From Methanosarcina thermophila TM-1 (GTDB lineage: Archaea; Halobacteriota; Methanosarcinia; Methanosarcinales; Methanosarcinaceae), in contig NZ_CP009501.1 of NCBI RefSeq assembly GCF_000969885.1, positions 2,857,876 to 2,921,875 of the forward strand: a DNA stretch of 64,000 nucleotides. The letters are read 5' to 3'. Each line of letters starts with the position of its first letter. Within the stretch, counting starts at the first letter, position 1. Positions 28,200 through 38,318 of this stretch are shown here, piece by piece. Made by a program: the position numbers and the translations under genes. Below the pieces are notes generated by a model. That model ran no database searches, was not told the origin of the DNA, and was given only the letters and a program-made list of their open reading frames with translations.

Positions 28200-29048
28200 T
28201 TAGAATGATTTTGAAAATAAATTATTAATTAATATTCTGCGGCTTAATACTATCAGGAAACAAGGTATCATATACGTTGATTTAATCCCGAAGTTCCTTA
28301 ATAAAAAGATAATATGATTTCTTGCATAAAAATAGGTCTGTCTCAAGCTCCCGGATAGTCTGCAGCCACCTGTACTAACTTTGTTGTGATATGCTACTGC
28401 AGCCGGCTGAAAGTAAAATTTAAATCCTCTGTTAATTAGCCGCATGTTCAGGTCGCTTTCTTCACGGCAGTATGTGCCCTTATAGGCTTTTTCTTCATAC
28501 CCACCTATAGACTGTAATTGTTTTGCTGGGTACAGGCAACAGGCGTGCCCCATCTCTACTTCTATAACATTTCCAGAATCCTGCCCATAATTATTAAAAA
28601 TTTCACCAGTGAACTTATTTATATAAAATGGAACATTGCGTTTGACAGCTTCCTTATCTGGATTTGTGTTTTCTATCAATCTTGGAACAATAACGATATT
28701 AGTTGTATCAAAGGAATTGTAAGTGCTGACAAGTTTCTCTAAGCAGTTCTGGTGCAGAACCAGATCGTCTTCAATGAAGAACACCAGTTGACCTCTGGCT
28801 GCAAAGAGAGCTGTATTTCTATTGCGCGGGAGACCCAGATTGTGTTCATGTGACATACCAGTTATCTTGGAGTCACGGGTCATGTAATCTTTTATTACCT
28901 CGACAGTATTATCAGTTGAACAATCATCTGAAATCAAGAGCTCCCAATTGGTGTATGACTGGTTTAAGACGGATTCAATACAGACTCCAAGAACAGATGC
29001 TCTATTGTATGTCGGCAAAATTATTGATACCAGGGGGGTTTTATTCAT
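28200..29048 (-). CDS. Glycosyltransferase, family 2
   Basis: About 282 residues: VSIILPTYNRASVLG at the N-terminus, SDDCSTDNT, FFIEDDLVL (DxD-like metal site), and a C-terminal GTYCREESDLNMRL region with the ED pair. A hydrophobic stretch at the C-terminus (YMIPCFLIVLSRRILI) may anchor it. GGTG precedes ATG 29048 by six bases, so this start is preferred to GTG 29057. It converges with the plus-strand GT4 gene, only about 20 bases apart, and lies downstream of two GT4 genes in its own direction. Confidence 0.92.
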   Translation of the reverse strand: MNKTPLVSIILPTYNRASVLGVCIESVLNQSYTNWELLISDDCSTDNTVEVIKDYMTRDSKITGMSHEHNLGLPRNRNTALFAARGQLVFFIEDDLVLHQNCLEKLVSTYNSFDTTNIVIVPRLIENTNPDKEAVKRNVPFYINKFTGEIFNNYGQDSGNVIEVEMGHACCLYPAKQLQSIGGYEEKAYKGTYCREESDLNMRLINRGFKFYFQPAAVAYHNKVSTGGCRLSGSLRQTYFYARNHIIFLLRNFGIKSTYMIPCFLIVLSRRILINNLFSKSF

Positions 29049-29152
29049 AATATTCACCAGTTCTTTGCACCAGAGTCTGTATTTTCTTTTAATTTACTGT
29101 TATTTAAGTCTCCAATTTGTCTCCGTCTGCTCTTTCTAATCTTAAGGTGCTT

Positions 29153-30208
29153 TTATAACTCTTTATACACCCTCAAAGTTTTTCTTGCAGACTCATCCCA
29201 GCTAAACATTTTTGACCTTTTAAGCCCTTTCCTGATCATCTCTTTCTTGAGTCCATCATCAGTTAATAATTGATACATTTCTTCAACAAGTTTATCGGCA
29301 TCATAAGGGTCTACAACTATGGCAGCATCTCCCACGACTTCCGGTAGAGAGGAGGTATTTGAGGTTATAACAGGAGTTCCGCAAGCCATTGCCTCTAAAG
29401 GTGGAATTCCGAATCCTTCATACAAAGACGGAAATACAAACAAATCCACAGCATTATATATTTCTGCCAGTTCTCTCTCTGACACATATCCCGTAAAGAT
29501 GATATCTTTCTGTAAATTCAATGATTCTATTTGTTCCAGGAGTTTTTCTCTTACTCCCAGATAATTTGGTGTTCCAACCTTCAACAGTTTTACCTGTGGA
29601 ATCTTATTTTTTAGTTTGCTGAATGAATTTATAAGTAACTGGATGTTTTTTCTCGGTTCTTCAGCCCCTACATAAAGGATTACCTTTTCAGTTTCTTCTA
29701 TCCTGTACTTTTTTAAAGCTGCTCTGTTTCGGTTTGGGTAATACAAATTATGGTCTACAGCAGGAGGTATAATCTCTATCTGATCTTCCGGATACTTTAT
29801 ATACTTACTAATATCCTTTTTAGAAAATTCGGATACCGTAATTATTTTTTCTGCTTTTCTCAAACCTTTTGCATTAAGTTTCCAGATCGGATTTCGCGTG
29901 TTATAATATGCTATAGGTATGATATCGTGGCAGGTAACAATGGTTTTTTTTAAATCTACTAATTCCAGGAGAAATGCCAGATCCTGGCGGGTTATATGCT
30001 TAATGTTATCCCTAACTATTTTCTTTTTTACAATAAATGGGTACGCAAAACATTCGACAAGTTTATTAACCCCGGGTACTTTTGATATATTCGGATACTC
30101 TATTCTATTTAGTTTTACATTGTTTAACCTTCTATGGATTTCACTTTGATATTTTGACATTCCAAATATTTCATCTGTCTTCAGGCCATTTATATAATCA
30201 ATTTCCAT
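29153..30208 (-). CDS. Glycosyltransferase, family 4 (mannosyltransferase-like)
   Basis: 351 residues. The C-terminal domain is a textbook GT4: [40 protein letters not shown] (E-x7-E), [20 protein letters not shown]. The N-terminal half has [12 protein letters not shown] and [12 protein letters not shown], typical of mannosyl- and rhamnosyltransferases acting on polysaccharide precursors. AAGGA precedes the ATG. The GDP-mannose enzyme ManC in the same island makes mannose a sensible donor, but this is inference. Confidence 0.92.
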   Translation of the reverse strand: MEIDYINGLKTDEIFGMSKYQSEIHRRLNNVKLNRIEYPNISKVPGVNKLVECFAYPFIVKKKIVRDNIKHITRQDLAFLLELVDLKKTIVTCHDIIPIAYYNTRNPIWKLNAKGLRKAEKIITVSEFSKKDISKYIKYPEDQIEIIPPAVDHNLYYPNRNRAALKKYRIEETEKVILYVGAEEPRKNIQLLINSFSKLKNKIPQVKLLKVGTPNYLGVREKLLEQIESLNLQKDIIFTGYVSERELAEIYNAVDLFVFPSLYEGFGIPPLEAMACGTPVITSNTSSLPEVVGDAAIVVDPYDADKLVEEMYQLLTDDGLKKEMIRKGLKRSKMFSWDESARKTLRVYKEL

Positions 30209-30340
30209 ATTTCAGTTCCTTCAGGCCATTTGTTAACTAAACATAGCTAACTCTTTATTTTTATATTTCATTTAGAGAAAAAACGAGTACTTTAGCATCT
30301 CATCATAATATAACTCTATTTAATTACTAAAGCCCTATTT

Positions 30341-31429
30341 TTAATTCTGTATATATTGCTTCTCAATCCTGGCTGAGACCTCATTCCAATCCATTATGGT
30401 TTTATCTATCCTTGAATTTCCTTTTCTTTCCTCTTTCTCAAACTCTCTCAGTGCTTTTGCCACTTTTTCCTTTGTAACCGGATTCTCGATTCCAATACAG
30501 TTCTCCCCGTCCACAAACTCCTCAAGTGCGCTTCCTTTTGCCACAACACACGGAGTTCCTGCAGCCAGTGCTTCTGCAACCGTTATCCCATATGCTTCGT
30601 AAGAGGAAAGCATTAAAAATATATCTGCATCTGCATAGCACTTAAGTAATTCCTTTCTTGTGAGATCTTTTAACCATTCAACTCTTCCCTCAACCCCTAA
30701 ATTTTTTGCCATGTTACGGAGTTCGGTCTCATATGGTCCTTTTCCGACAATTCTCAACTGGAAATTATGAAGTTCAGGCAAGCTCTGAATAATATACTGT
30801 ACCCCTTTGTATTCTTCCAGGCGACCCACATAGAGAAGGTGTTTTTCTTTTCCGGTATTTCTGTTTAAGCTTTTTTCCGGTCGCCTCAAATTTTCAAATT
30901 CTTTTAGATTTATCCCATTCGGGATTTTCACGGTTTTCGCAGCAACCTTAAAATCTGATTCTACAAGCTTCTTTTCATACTCGGATACACATATCACGGA
31001 ATCCGCTCTTGAGAAGATTAGCTTCCCAAGAAACCTGTACGGCTTATGCAATAAATTCCTGAATGCAGTATGACCGCGCCGGTGATAATGCGGCGTAAAT
31101 ATGAATTTTCCTCCATGTTTGCCCAGGGATGTGAAAAATGCGGGAAAAGCATGATAGCCGTGTGCGTGAATAACATCATACTTATGTTTTTTGAGATAAC
31201 AGTAAATTTGAGGAGCAAAATAGTATGCATTTCCCGGGGCAAAAGACCTGAACCTTATTACCTTTACTCCGTTTATTGTCTCTCTTTTATTCAATCTTCC
31301 TGTGGGGTCCGTTGTTATAACCTCAACATCATGTCCTGCTTTAACCAGCCTCTCGCTAATTTCCTTGACGTGAGTTTCCACTCCACCTATATCAGGAAAG
31401 TAACGGGGACAGATCTGGGCTATTTTCAA
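30341..31429 (-). CDS. Glycosyltransferase, family 4
   Basis: 362 residues starting at TTG 31429 after GAGGTT. It begins KIAQICPRYFPDIGGVETHV, the classic PimA/WbdC-like opening with the GGVE donor loop, followed by DVIHAHGYHAFPAF, SVICVSEYEKK, LLYVGRLEEYKGVQYII and MLSSYEAYGITVAEALAAG with the E-x7-E motif (the first Glu in YEAYG). It is the first gene of the minus-strand group and is divergent from the next GT4 gene, sharing an 80-base promoter region. Substrate is unknown. Confidence 0.93.
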   Translation of the reverse strand: MKIAQICPRYFPDIGGVETHVKEISERLVKAGHDVEVITTDPTGRLNKRETINGVKVIRFRSFAPGNAYYFAPQIYCYLKKHKYDVIHAHGYHAFPAFFTSLGKHGGKFIFTPHYHRRGHTAFRNLLHKPYRFLGKLIFSRADSVICVSEYEKKLVESDFKVAAKTVKIPNGINLKEFENLRRPEKSLNRNTGKEKHLLYVGRLEEYKGVQYIIQSLPELHNFQLRIVGKGPYETELRNMAKNLGVEGRVEWLKDLTRKELLKCYADADIFLMLSSYEAYGITVAEALAAGTPCVVAKGSALEEFVDGENCIGIENPVTKEKVAKALREFEKEERKGNSRIDKTIMDWNEVSARIEKQYIQN

Positions 31430-31509
31430 GGCTGAACCTCTTTTACACTGGAATCTATACGGATTAATGCATTAGCTTAATATAAAGATAATGTGATAGT
31501 TTTAGGCAA

Positions 31510-32664
31510 ATGAGATCTAACAAAAGCGTTTGCATAGTCGGACCTTCGAAACGTTTTTTGAGCGGTATCAGCTATTACACTATACGTCTTGCAAATGCCA
31601 TGTCTGCGGAAAAAAATGTTTCAGTTGTCTGCTTTCGGCAATTGCTTCCAACTTCTCTTTTCCCAGGAAAATCCCATGTAGGGAAGAACATTTCCGACCT
31701 GAATTTCCTGCCGGGAATTCCTGTATTTGACGGCATGGATTATAACAATCCACTGACCTGGGTTCAAGCATACCAATTTCTTAAAGCCCAAAAGCCGGAT
31801 ATCATAATCTTGCAGTGGTGGACTTCTTCAGTTGCGCATATGCAGCTTCTGCTGAAGCTGTTTGCAGGTTTACTGCATAAACCGAAAATAATTATCGAAT
31901 TTCACGAAGTGGTGGACCCTTTTGAAGAATCAATACTTCCTATCCGCATATACTCTAAAGCGGCAGGAAAATTGCTCCGCAAAAACCTTGACGCATATAT
32001 TACTCATTCTGAATCCGATAAAGAGCTTATTGCAAAAAGATATTCTATTTCTCCTGAAAAAATCCATGTGATCCCACATGGGCTTTATGACCAGTATGGG
32101 GATCTGCTCGATATAAAAGAAGCAAGAAGAAGTCTCTCAATTAAGGACAATTTTGTTATACTTTCTTTCGGATTGATTCGAAGGTATAAAGGAATTCCCT
32201 ACCTTATCAGGGCTTTTGAGCAGCTTCCTCCCGAGATTCTTGAGAAAAGCCGATTGCTTATTGTCGGGGAGATCTGGGAAGATCGCAAGGAATTACTTGA
32301 CCAGATTAAAGCCTCTCCATCTTATAATCGTATTACACTGATAAACGAATACATTCCTGATGATAAAGTAAATCTGTATTTCAGTGCTGCAGATGTAGTT
32401 GTTCTGCCTTACCTGAGAGCTTCTCAGAGTGGAATTGCTCATATTGCCATGTCTTTTGGAAAACCTGTTATTGTTTCTGAAGTCGGCGGTTTGAAAGAAT
32501 CTATGGCTAAGTATAAAGGAACTTTTTTTGTTCCTCCGGGAGATGTCGATTCTATCAGGAACGCTATTCTCAGCAAGTTCGGCAAAAGAGAACATTACGA
32601 AGCTCCCGATCAAAAATGGGATAAAATTATAAACTGTTACATTGAATTAATACAATCAGTTTAA
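31510..32664 (+). CDS. Glycosyltransferase, family 4
   Basis: 384 residues. The start contains VGPSKRFLSGISYYTIRLANA; the C-terminal GT1/GT4 domain has ILSFGLIRRYKGIPYLIRAF, VVLPYLRASQSGIAHIAMSF and KPVIVSEVGGLKE. Where other GT4 enzymes have E-x7-E, this protein reads SQSGIAHIA, a variant seen in a GT4 subset acting on lipid-linked glycans. It is followed 57 bases later by aglB, in the same direction, so it may act late in the same pathway. The ATG lacks a strong ribosome site. Confidence 0.88.
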   Translation: MRSNKSVCIVGPSKRFLSGISYYTIRLANAMSAEKNVSVVCFRQLLPTSLFPGKSHVGKNISDLNFLPGIPVFDGMDYNNPLTWVQAYQFLKAQKPDIIILQWWTSSVAHMQLLLKLFAGLLHKPKIIIEFHEVVDPFEESILPIRIYSKAAGKLLRKNLDAYITHSESDKELIAKRYSISPEKIHVIPHGLYDQYGDLLDIKEARRSLSIKDNFVILSFGLIRRYKGIPYLIRAFEQLPPEILEKSRLLIVGEIWEDRKELLDQIKASPSYNRITLINEYIPDDKVNLYFSAADVVVLPYLRASQSGIAHIAMSFGKPVIVSEVGGLKESMAKYKGTFFVPPGDVDSIRNAILSKFGKREHYEAPDQKWDKIINCYIELIQSV

Positions 32665-32721
32665 TTTTCTTTTTAGTACTTGTTCATTAATGTGTAAAGT
32701 TTACTTCTAAAAGGGATTATT

Positions 32722-35253
32722 ATGAGTTCTCAGGATCATCCTGTATCATCATTGCAAGATAAAATAAGATCCAGCTTGCCTTATACCCTAGCAGTTGTGA
32801 TAATTGGTTTTATATCTTTGTGGGTCAGAACCCTTCCTTCAGATGCTGTATTTTTACCTGGCGGGATTGTGAGATTCATGACCAACGATGCCTGGTATCA
32901 TATGCGTACTTTATATGTCCTGCTTGAGAATTACCCCAACAGGATGTTTTACAATCCCATGACCAATTATCCTTACGGGAGTTACATCCATTTTGGACCA
33001 TTATTCGACCAGATGATAGCTATTACTTCCTTTGTTCTCGGGATGGGTAATCCCAGTCCCCAGCTGGTTAATACCATAGCTGCGTATTTCCCTGCAGTGC
33101 TTGGAGCTCTTACTGTTATTCCGGTTTACTACATAGGAAAATACCTTGGCGGGCGTAAAACAGGGCTTCTAGCTGCGATACTGATTGCGCTTGCTCCCGG
33201 TCACTTTCTTCAACGCTCTCTCATTGGTTTTACAGACCATCATGTTGCCGAATCATTATTCAGTACTTTCTTTATGATGTTTTTCATGCTTGCTCTCATC
33301 TCGGCAAAGGAAAAAAAACTGCGTTTTGAAGATGTATTCAATAAGAACTTCCGTGTCCTGAAAGAGCCTTTACTGTACTCAGTTATTGCTGGTGTCATGT
33401 ATTCCGCCTACCAGCTCTCCTGGCCAGGAGGTTCTCTTTTCCTCCTAATCACTCTCATTTACGCCATATTCCAGTATATCATTGACAATTTCCGCAATGA
33501 ATCAAGCGATTATCTGGGATTTACGGGCATAGCCACATTTTTAGTAAGTGTTGTGCTCATCTTTCCTTTTGTGCATCCTGATATGGGTTTCTCGCTTTAC
33601 TATTACTCCTGGTTCCATGTTGTCACTGCACTTGGGACACTGGCAGGTTTTGCAGCATTGAGTTTCCTTGAAAGGGAGTTTAAAAGAAAGCAAATAAAAG
33701 CTTATTACTTCCCTCTTCTCATCCTCGGAGCTGGAATTCTCGGGCTTGTAATTATCAAATTCGCGTCTCCCTCCCTTTATTCCCTGATTATACACGCCCC
33801 GACAACCATTTTCATGATCCAGAAGGGTGGACCCTCCACAATCGAGGAAGTTTCTTCAATATTTTACTATGACAAGGTCTTCACCCTGGAAAAAGTTTTT
33901 GGAAATTTCACGGCTACTGGTTTCTTTGCTTCTCTGCTGGGTATGCTTGTTCTGGCTGCAAACCTGTTCAGAAAACCAAAGCCTCAGGAAGTGCTGGTTC
34001 TTATCTGGAGCTTTCTTATTTTCCTTGCAATTTACGGGCAGAATCGGTTTGCATATTATTATTCTATAAACGTTTCAATCCTGAGTGCCTATCTGGGAGG
34101 ACTATTGCTTGGTGCAGTAAAATGGGACATGCTCGAAGAAAGCCTCAGGACTAATATGAGATCACCTCAAGATATTCAGGGATTCCTCAAATCTATCAGG
34201 TTAGGGCATGTTCTTGCTATCTTTATCATAGTAGTCGTGTTAATTCTTCCAATGTACAGCACAGCTATGCTGTATACAAAAAGTGCAGGTAGTGTGCCTA
34301 ATCCACCCTGGACGGAAGCTACCTTCTGGCTTCAGACAAATACCCCCGATCCCGGGATGGACTTCAACGCTATTTATGAAGCCCCGAAAGACGGGGAGCT
34401 TTTCGATTATCCTGATACTGCATACGGTGTTATGTCCTGGTGGGACTATGGGCACTATATCGAGTTTTTTGGTCACAGAATGCCCAATGCTAATCCTTTC
34501 CAGGCAGGTGTAGGAGGGCGCAGGGTGAGCATTGAGGAAGAAAACCAGCCAGGTGCTGCAAGCTTTTTTACAGCCCAGTCCGAAGAAGAGGGAAATGCTG
34601 TGCTTGAAGCTATAGATCCCAGACCTGACAAAGCAGGCGCACGTTACATAATGTCTGATGCCAGAATGGCCACGGACATATTTGGGGCAATGCCTGCCTG
34701 GACCCTTGATACTGAAGGGTATTATCAAACTATCTGGACAGGCAGAGGGTATGAGACTATACCTTCTACCCGATACTTCAATTCCATGGAAGCAAGGCTG
34801 CATATATTTGATGGAGATGGCTTGAAGCATTACCGTATGGTTCATGAGACCGAACCTTATCCTATAAGACCCGATGAAGTCTGGTACAAGCAGGTCTATA
34901 ATCTTGTATTCGGAGGCAATATTCCGGTGATACATACGGGTTATGTCAAGATCTTCGAATATGTCAAAGGTGCAAACATAACAGGTACTGCATCCCCCAA
35001 TGAAACCGTCAAAATAAGCGCTACAATCCTTACAGGACAGGGACGTACCTTTGAATACACGCAGTCAACAACTGCGGATTCTCAGGGCAGGTACGAGTTT
35101 ACAGTACCCTATTCAACTGAGGGTCCGATTGAAGGCGAGACTCAATTCGATACTGCGCCTGTGGAACCCTACATTGTGAGTTACGGCAATACGACAAAAG
35201 AGGTTAGGGTAAGTGAAGAAGCTGTGTTAAACGGAGAAGAGATAAAGATCTAA
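32722..35253 (+). CDS. aglB: Oligosaccharyltransferase AglB (STT3), copy 1
   Basis: 843 residues: an N-terminal membrane half with about a dozen hydrophobic segments, then an extracytoplasmic catalytic half. Catalytic motifs are visible: TNDAWYHMR (first acidic motif), GFTDHHVAES (second DxD-type), TIEE (TIxE loop), SWWDYGHYIEF (WWDYG) and DARMATDIFGAM (DK/MI-type). The C-terminal Ig-like part begins near NITGTASPNETVKIS. It transfers the lipid-linked glycan to Asn-X-Ser/Thr of surface proteins. GGGATTATT precedes the ATG. A near-copy follows at 35796. It ends a run of sugar-assembly genes. Confidence 0.95.
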   Translation: MSSQDHPVSSLQDKIRSSLPYTLAVVIIGFISLWVRTLPSDAVFLPGGIVRFMTNDAWYHMRTLYVLLENYPNRMFYNPMTNYPYGSYIHFGPLFDQMIAITSFVLGMGNPSPQLVNTIAAYFPAVLGALTVIPVYYIGKYLGGRKTGLLAAILIALAPGHFLQRSLIGFTDHHVAESLFSTFFMMFFMLALISAKEKKLRFEDVFNKNFRVLKEPLLYSVIAGVMYSAYQLSWPGGSLFLLITLIYAIFQYIIDNFRNESSDYLGFTGIATFLVSVVLIFPFVHPDMGFSLYYYSWFHVVTALGTLAGFAALSFLEREFKRKQIKAYYFPLLILGAGILGLVIIKFASPSLYSLIIHAPTTIFMIQKGGPSTIEEVSSIFYYDKVFTLEKVFGNFTATGFFASLLGMLVLAANLFRKPKPQEVLVLIWSFLIFLAIYGQNRFAYYYSINVSILSAYLGGLLLGAVKWDMLEESLRTNMRSPQDIQGFLKSIRLGHVLAIFIIVVVLILPMYSTAMLYTKSAGSVPNPPWTEATFWLQTNTPDPGMDFNAIYEAPKDGELFDYPDTAYGVMSWWDYGHYIEFFGHRMPNANPFQAGVGGRRVSIEEENQPGAASFFTAQSEEEGNAVLEAIDPRPDKAGARYIMSDARMATDIFGAMPAWTLDTEGYYQTIWTGRGYETIPSTRYFNSMEARLHIFDGDGLKHYRMVHETEPYPIRPDEVWYKQVYNLVFGGNIPVIHTGYVKIFEYVKGANITGTASPNETVKISATILTGQGRTFEYTQSTTADSQGRYEFTVPYSTEGPIEGETQFDTAPVEPYIVSYGNTTKEVRVSEEAVLNGEEIKI

Positions 35254-35795
35254 AGAGAGATAAAAATCTAAATATTCCAGATATGCGGTCAGGACAACTC
35301 CTCACCATTTTTATTTTTCTCTGGCATTCATTATTTTTATTCTTCTCTGGCGTTCACCAGTACAAGATTCTTGCAGAATCTTGTAACCTTCAAGAATAAT
35401 TCTTTCTTTTATAATTATGCGATTCGCTTTTGCATATACTTTTATATACTATTAATAAAGTTATTCCACATATATTAGGATGTCTCAGACTGAAATTGCC
35501 CTTGTGCCGCGTCTTTTATAGGGTGTCTTTTAGAAGACGCATTATTGTCCCATAGTAAATGGCTTGAGAGAGCCTGCCGATGGGACAGAGGAACAAGGAT
35601 CTCATCGGAAATACTGGTATTTCCGATGATTTTCGTGACCGGCTTAGCAAAAACTGTCTAAAGTTCCCGAAAGTGAATTAGATAAAATTATAAATAAGCA
35701 TATTGACTTTCTAAGTCAGACAATATTATTTATTTGATTTTCTTCCCCACAAATTATATATTTATGCAAAAATTTACCTCTTAAAAGGGATTATT
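35254..35795 (+). promoter_or_regulatory. Gap between the aglB copies: two TATA-like boxes
   Basis: CTTTTATATACT (35439-35450) is a good TATA-like box about 350 bases before aglB copy 2, and AAATTATATATTTA near 35751-35764 a second one about 35 bases before its ATG. A partial duplication of TTTTTATTTTTCTCTGGC-type sequence follows copy 1. Between the boxes lies a block of nested inverted repeats described separately. Confidence 0.5.
35470..35640 (+). ncRNA. Candidate structured RNA between the aglB copies
   Basis: Three successive inverted repeats: GCGTCTT/AAGACGC (35509-35515 with 35534-35540), TGTCCCAT/ATGGGACA (35546-35553 with 35580-35587, enclosing GGCT/AGCC), and a 12-bp perfect stem CATCGGAAATAC/GTATTTCCGATG (35603-35614 with 35617-35628). 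No open frame crosses the block. A TATA-like box 20-30 bases upstream of 35470 could drive it. It may be an independent RNA, a leader of aglB copy 2, or the remnant of a mobile element. Confidence 0.4.
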
Positions 35796-38318
35796 ATGAG
35801 TTCTCAGGATCATCCTGTATCATCATTGCAAGATAAAATAAGATCCAGCTTGCCTTATACCCTAGCAGTTGCGATAGTTGGTTTTATATCTTTGTGGGTC
35901 AGAACCCTTCCTTCAGATACCGTATTTTTACCTGGCGGGGTTGTGAAATTCGCGACCAACGATGCCTGGTATCATATGCGTACTTTATATGTCCTGCTTG
36001 AGAATTACCCCAACAGGATGTTTTACAATCCCATGACCAATTATCCTTACGGGAGTTACATCCATTTTGGACCATTATTCGACCAGATGATAGCTATTAC
36101 TTCCTTTGTTCTCGGGATGGGTAATCCCAGTCCCCAGCTGGTTAATACCATAGCTGCGTATTTCCCTGCAGTGCTTGGAGCTCTTACTGTTATTCCGGTT
36201 TACTACATAGGAAAATACCTTGGCGGGCGTAAAACAGGGCTTCTAGCTGCGATACTGATTGCGTTTGCTCCCGGTCACTTTCTTCAACGCTCTCTCATTG
36301 GTTTTACAGACCACCATGTGGCTGAATCGCTATTCAGCACTTTCTTTATGATGTTTTTCATGCTTGCTCTCATCTCGGCAAAGGAAAAAAAACTGCGTTT
36401 TGAAGATGTATTCAATAAGAACTTCCGTGTCCTGAAAGAGCCTTTACTGTACTCAGTTATTGCTGGTGTCATGTATTCCGCCTACCAGCTCTCCTGGCCA
36501 GGAGGTTCTCTTTTCCTCCTAATCACTCTCATTTACGCCATATTCCAGTATATCATTGACAATTTCCGCAATGAATCAAGCGATTATCTGGGATTTACGG
36601 GCATAGCCACATTTTTAGTAAGTGTTGTGCTCATCTTTCCTTTTGTGCATCCTGATATGGGTTTCTCGCTTTACTATTACTCCTGGTTCCATGTTGTCAC
36701 TGCACTTGGGACACTGGCAGGTTTTGCAGCATTGAGTTTCCTTGAAAGGGAGTTTAAAAGAAAGCAAATAAAAGCTTATTACTTCCCTCTTCTCATCCTC
36801 GGAGCTGGAATTCTCGGGCTTGTAATTATCAAATTCGCGTCTCCCTCCCTTTATTCCCTGATTATACACGCCCCTACAACCGTTTTCATGATCCAGAAGG
36901 GTGGACCTTCTACCATTGGTGAGGCTAGTTCCATGTTCTACCAGGGTGGCGTATTTACCCTGGAAAAAGCTTTTGCAAACTTCACTGTTACAGGTTTCTT
37001 TGCTTCTCTACTGGGTATGTTTGTTCTGGCTGCAAACCTGTTCAGAAAACCAAAGCCTCAGGAAGTGCTGGTTCTTATCTGGAGTTTTCTTATTCTCTTT
37101 GCAATTTACGGCCAGAACCGTTTTGCCTACTATTATTCCATAAATGTTTCACTCCTGGGTGCTTACCTGGGAGGCTTGCTACTTGACATTGTGAAGTGGA
37201 ATGAACTTGATCAGAAGTTCAAAAATACTGTAAAATCGCCTGCCGATATTCCTGATGCTTTTAAATTTGTCAAAATACAGCAGGTGTTAGCAGTCTTGGC
37301 TATAGTAGTACTTCTGGTTTATCCGGCATACGGATCTGCAATGTTTCAGGCAAAAGGCTCAAACGACCCCAATGAACCCTGGCTGGAAGCGACCCTCTGG
37401 CTTCGGTCAAACACCCCCGATCCCGGGATGGACTTCAACGCTATTTATGAAGCCCCGAAAGACGGGGAGCTTTTCGATTATCCTGATACTGCATACGGTG
37501 TTATGTCCTGGTGGGACTATGGGCACTATATCGAGTTTTTTGGTCACAGAATGCCCAATGCTAATCCTTTCCAGGCAGGTGTAGGAGGGCGCAGGGTGAG
37601 CATTGAGGAAGAAAACCAGCCAGGTGCTGCAAGCTTTTTCACAGCCCAGTCCGAAGAAGAGGGAAATGCTGTGCTTGAAGCTATAGATCCCAGACCTGAC
37701 AAAGCAGGCGCACGTTACATAATGTCTGATGCCAGAATGGCCACGGACATATTTGGAGCAATGCCTGCCTGGACCCTTGATACTGAAGGGTATTATCAAA
37801 CTATCTGGACAGGCAGAGGGTATGAGACTATACCTTCTACCCGATACTTCAATTCCATGGAAGCAAGGCTGCACATTTTTGACGCAAACGGCATGAAGCA
37901 TTACCGTATGGTTCATGAGACTGAGGCATATCAAACCAATGAGGTAGTGTATAAACAGGTCTATAATCTTGTATTCGGAGGCAATATTCCAGTGATACAT
38001 ACGGGTTATGTCAAGATCTTCGAATATGTCAAAGGTGCAAACATAACAGGTACTGCATCCCCCAATGAAACCGTCAAAATAAGCGCTACAATCCTTACAG
38101 GACAGGGACGTACCTTTGAATACACGCAGTCAACAACTGCGGATTCTCAGGGCAGGTACGAGTTTACAGTACCCTATTCAACTGAGGGTCCGATTGAAGG
38201 CGAGACTCAGTTCGATACTGCACCTGTGGGACCCTATGTAGTGAGTTACGGCAATACGACAAAAGAGGTTAGGGTAAGTGAAGAAGCTGTGTTAAACGGA
38301 GAAGAGATAAAGGTCTGA
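35796..38318 (+). CDS. aglB: Oligosaccharyltransferase AglB (STT3), copy 2
   Basis: 840 residues with every catalytic motif of copy 1: TNDAWYHMR, GFTDHHVAES, TIGE (still TIxE), SWWDYGHYIEF and DARMATDIFGAM. Most of the protein and much of the DNA is identical to copy 1, including the ribosome site. Differences cluster in three blocks: around the TIxE loop (residues about 365-395), the loop and last membrane helix before the catalytic half (about 455-540), and a short stretch near the HYRMVHETE site (about 695-715). This suggests gene conversion with retained specificity regions. It has its own promoter-like box. Confidence 0.95.
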   Translation: MSSQDHPVSSLQDKIRSSLPYTLAVAIVGFISLWVRTLPSDTVFLPGGVVKFATNDAWYHMRTLYVLLENYPNRMFYNPMTNYPYGSYIHFGPLFDQMIAITSFVLGMGNPSPQLVNTIAAYFPAVLGALTVIPVYYIGKYLGGRKTGLLAAILIAFAPGHFLQRSLIGFTDHHVAESLFSTFFMMFFMLALISAKEKKLRFEDVFNKNFRVLKEPLLYSVIAGVMYSAYQLSWPGGSLFLLITLIYAIFQYIIDNFRNESSDYLGFTGIATFLVSVVLIFPFVHPDMGFSLYYYSWFHVVTALGTLAGFAALSFLEREFKRKQIKAYYFPLLILGAGILGLVIIKFASPSLYSLIIHAPTTVFMIQKGGPSTIGEASSMFYQGGVFTLEKAFANFTVTGFFASLLGMFVLAANLFRKPKPQEVLVLIWSFLILFAIYGQNRFAYYYSINVSLLGAYLGGLLLDIVKWNELDQKFKNTVKSPADIPDAFKFVKIQQVLAVLAIVVLLVYPAYGSAMFQAKGSNDPNEPWLEATLWLRSNTPDPGMDFNAIYEAPKDGELFDYPDTAYGVMSWWDYGHYIEFFGHRMPNANPFQAGVGGRRVSIEEENQPGAASFFTAQSEEEGNAVLEAIDPRPDKAGARYIMSDARMATDIFGAMPAWTLDTEGYYQTIWTGRGYETIPSTRYFNSMEARLHIFDANGMKHYRMVHETEAYQTNEVVYKQVYNLVFGGNIPVIHTGYVKIFEYVKGANITGTASPNETVKISATILTGQGRTFEYTQSTTADSQGRYEFTVPYSTEGPIEGETQFDTAPVGPYVVSYGNTTKEVRVSEEAVLNGEEIKV

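Noticed and set aside
33541..33795. Identical antisense frames inside both aglB copies (also at 36615-36869)
   Set aside because: They are conserved only because the aglB DNA is identical; antisense to a coding membrane domain.
34240..34935. Long antisense frame (231 codons) within aglB copy 1
   Set aside because: Codon shadow of the catalytic domain; a shorter version in copy 2 follows the same DNA.
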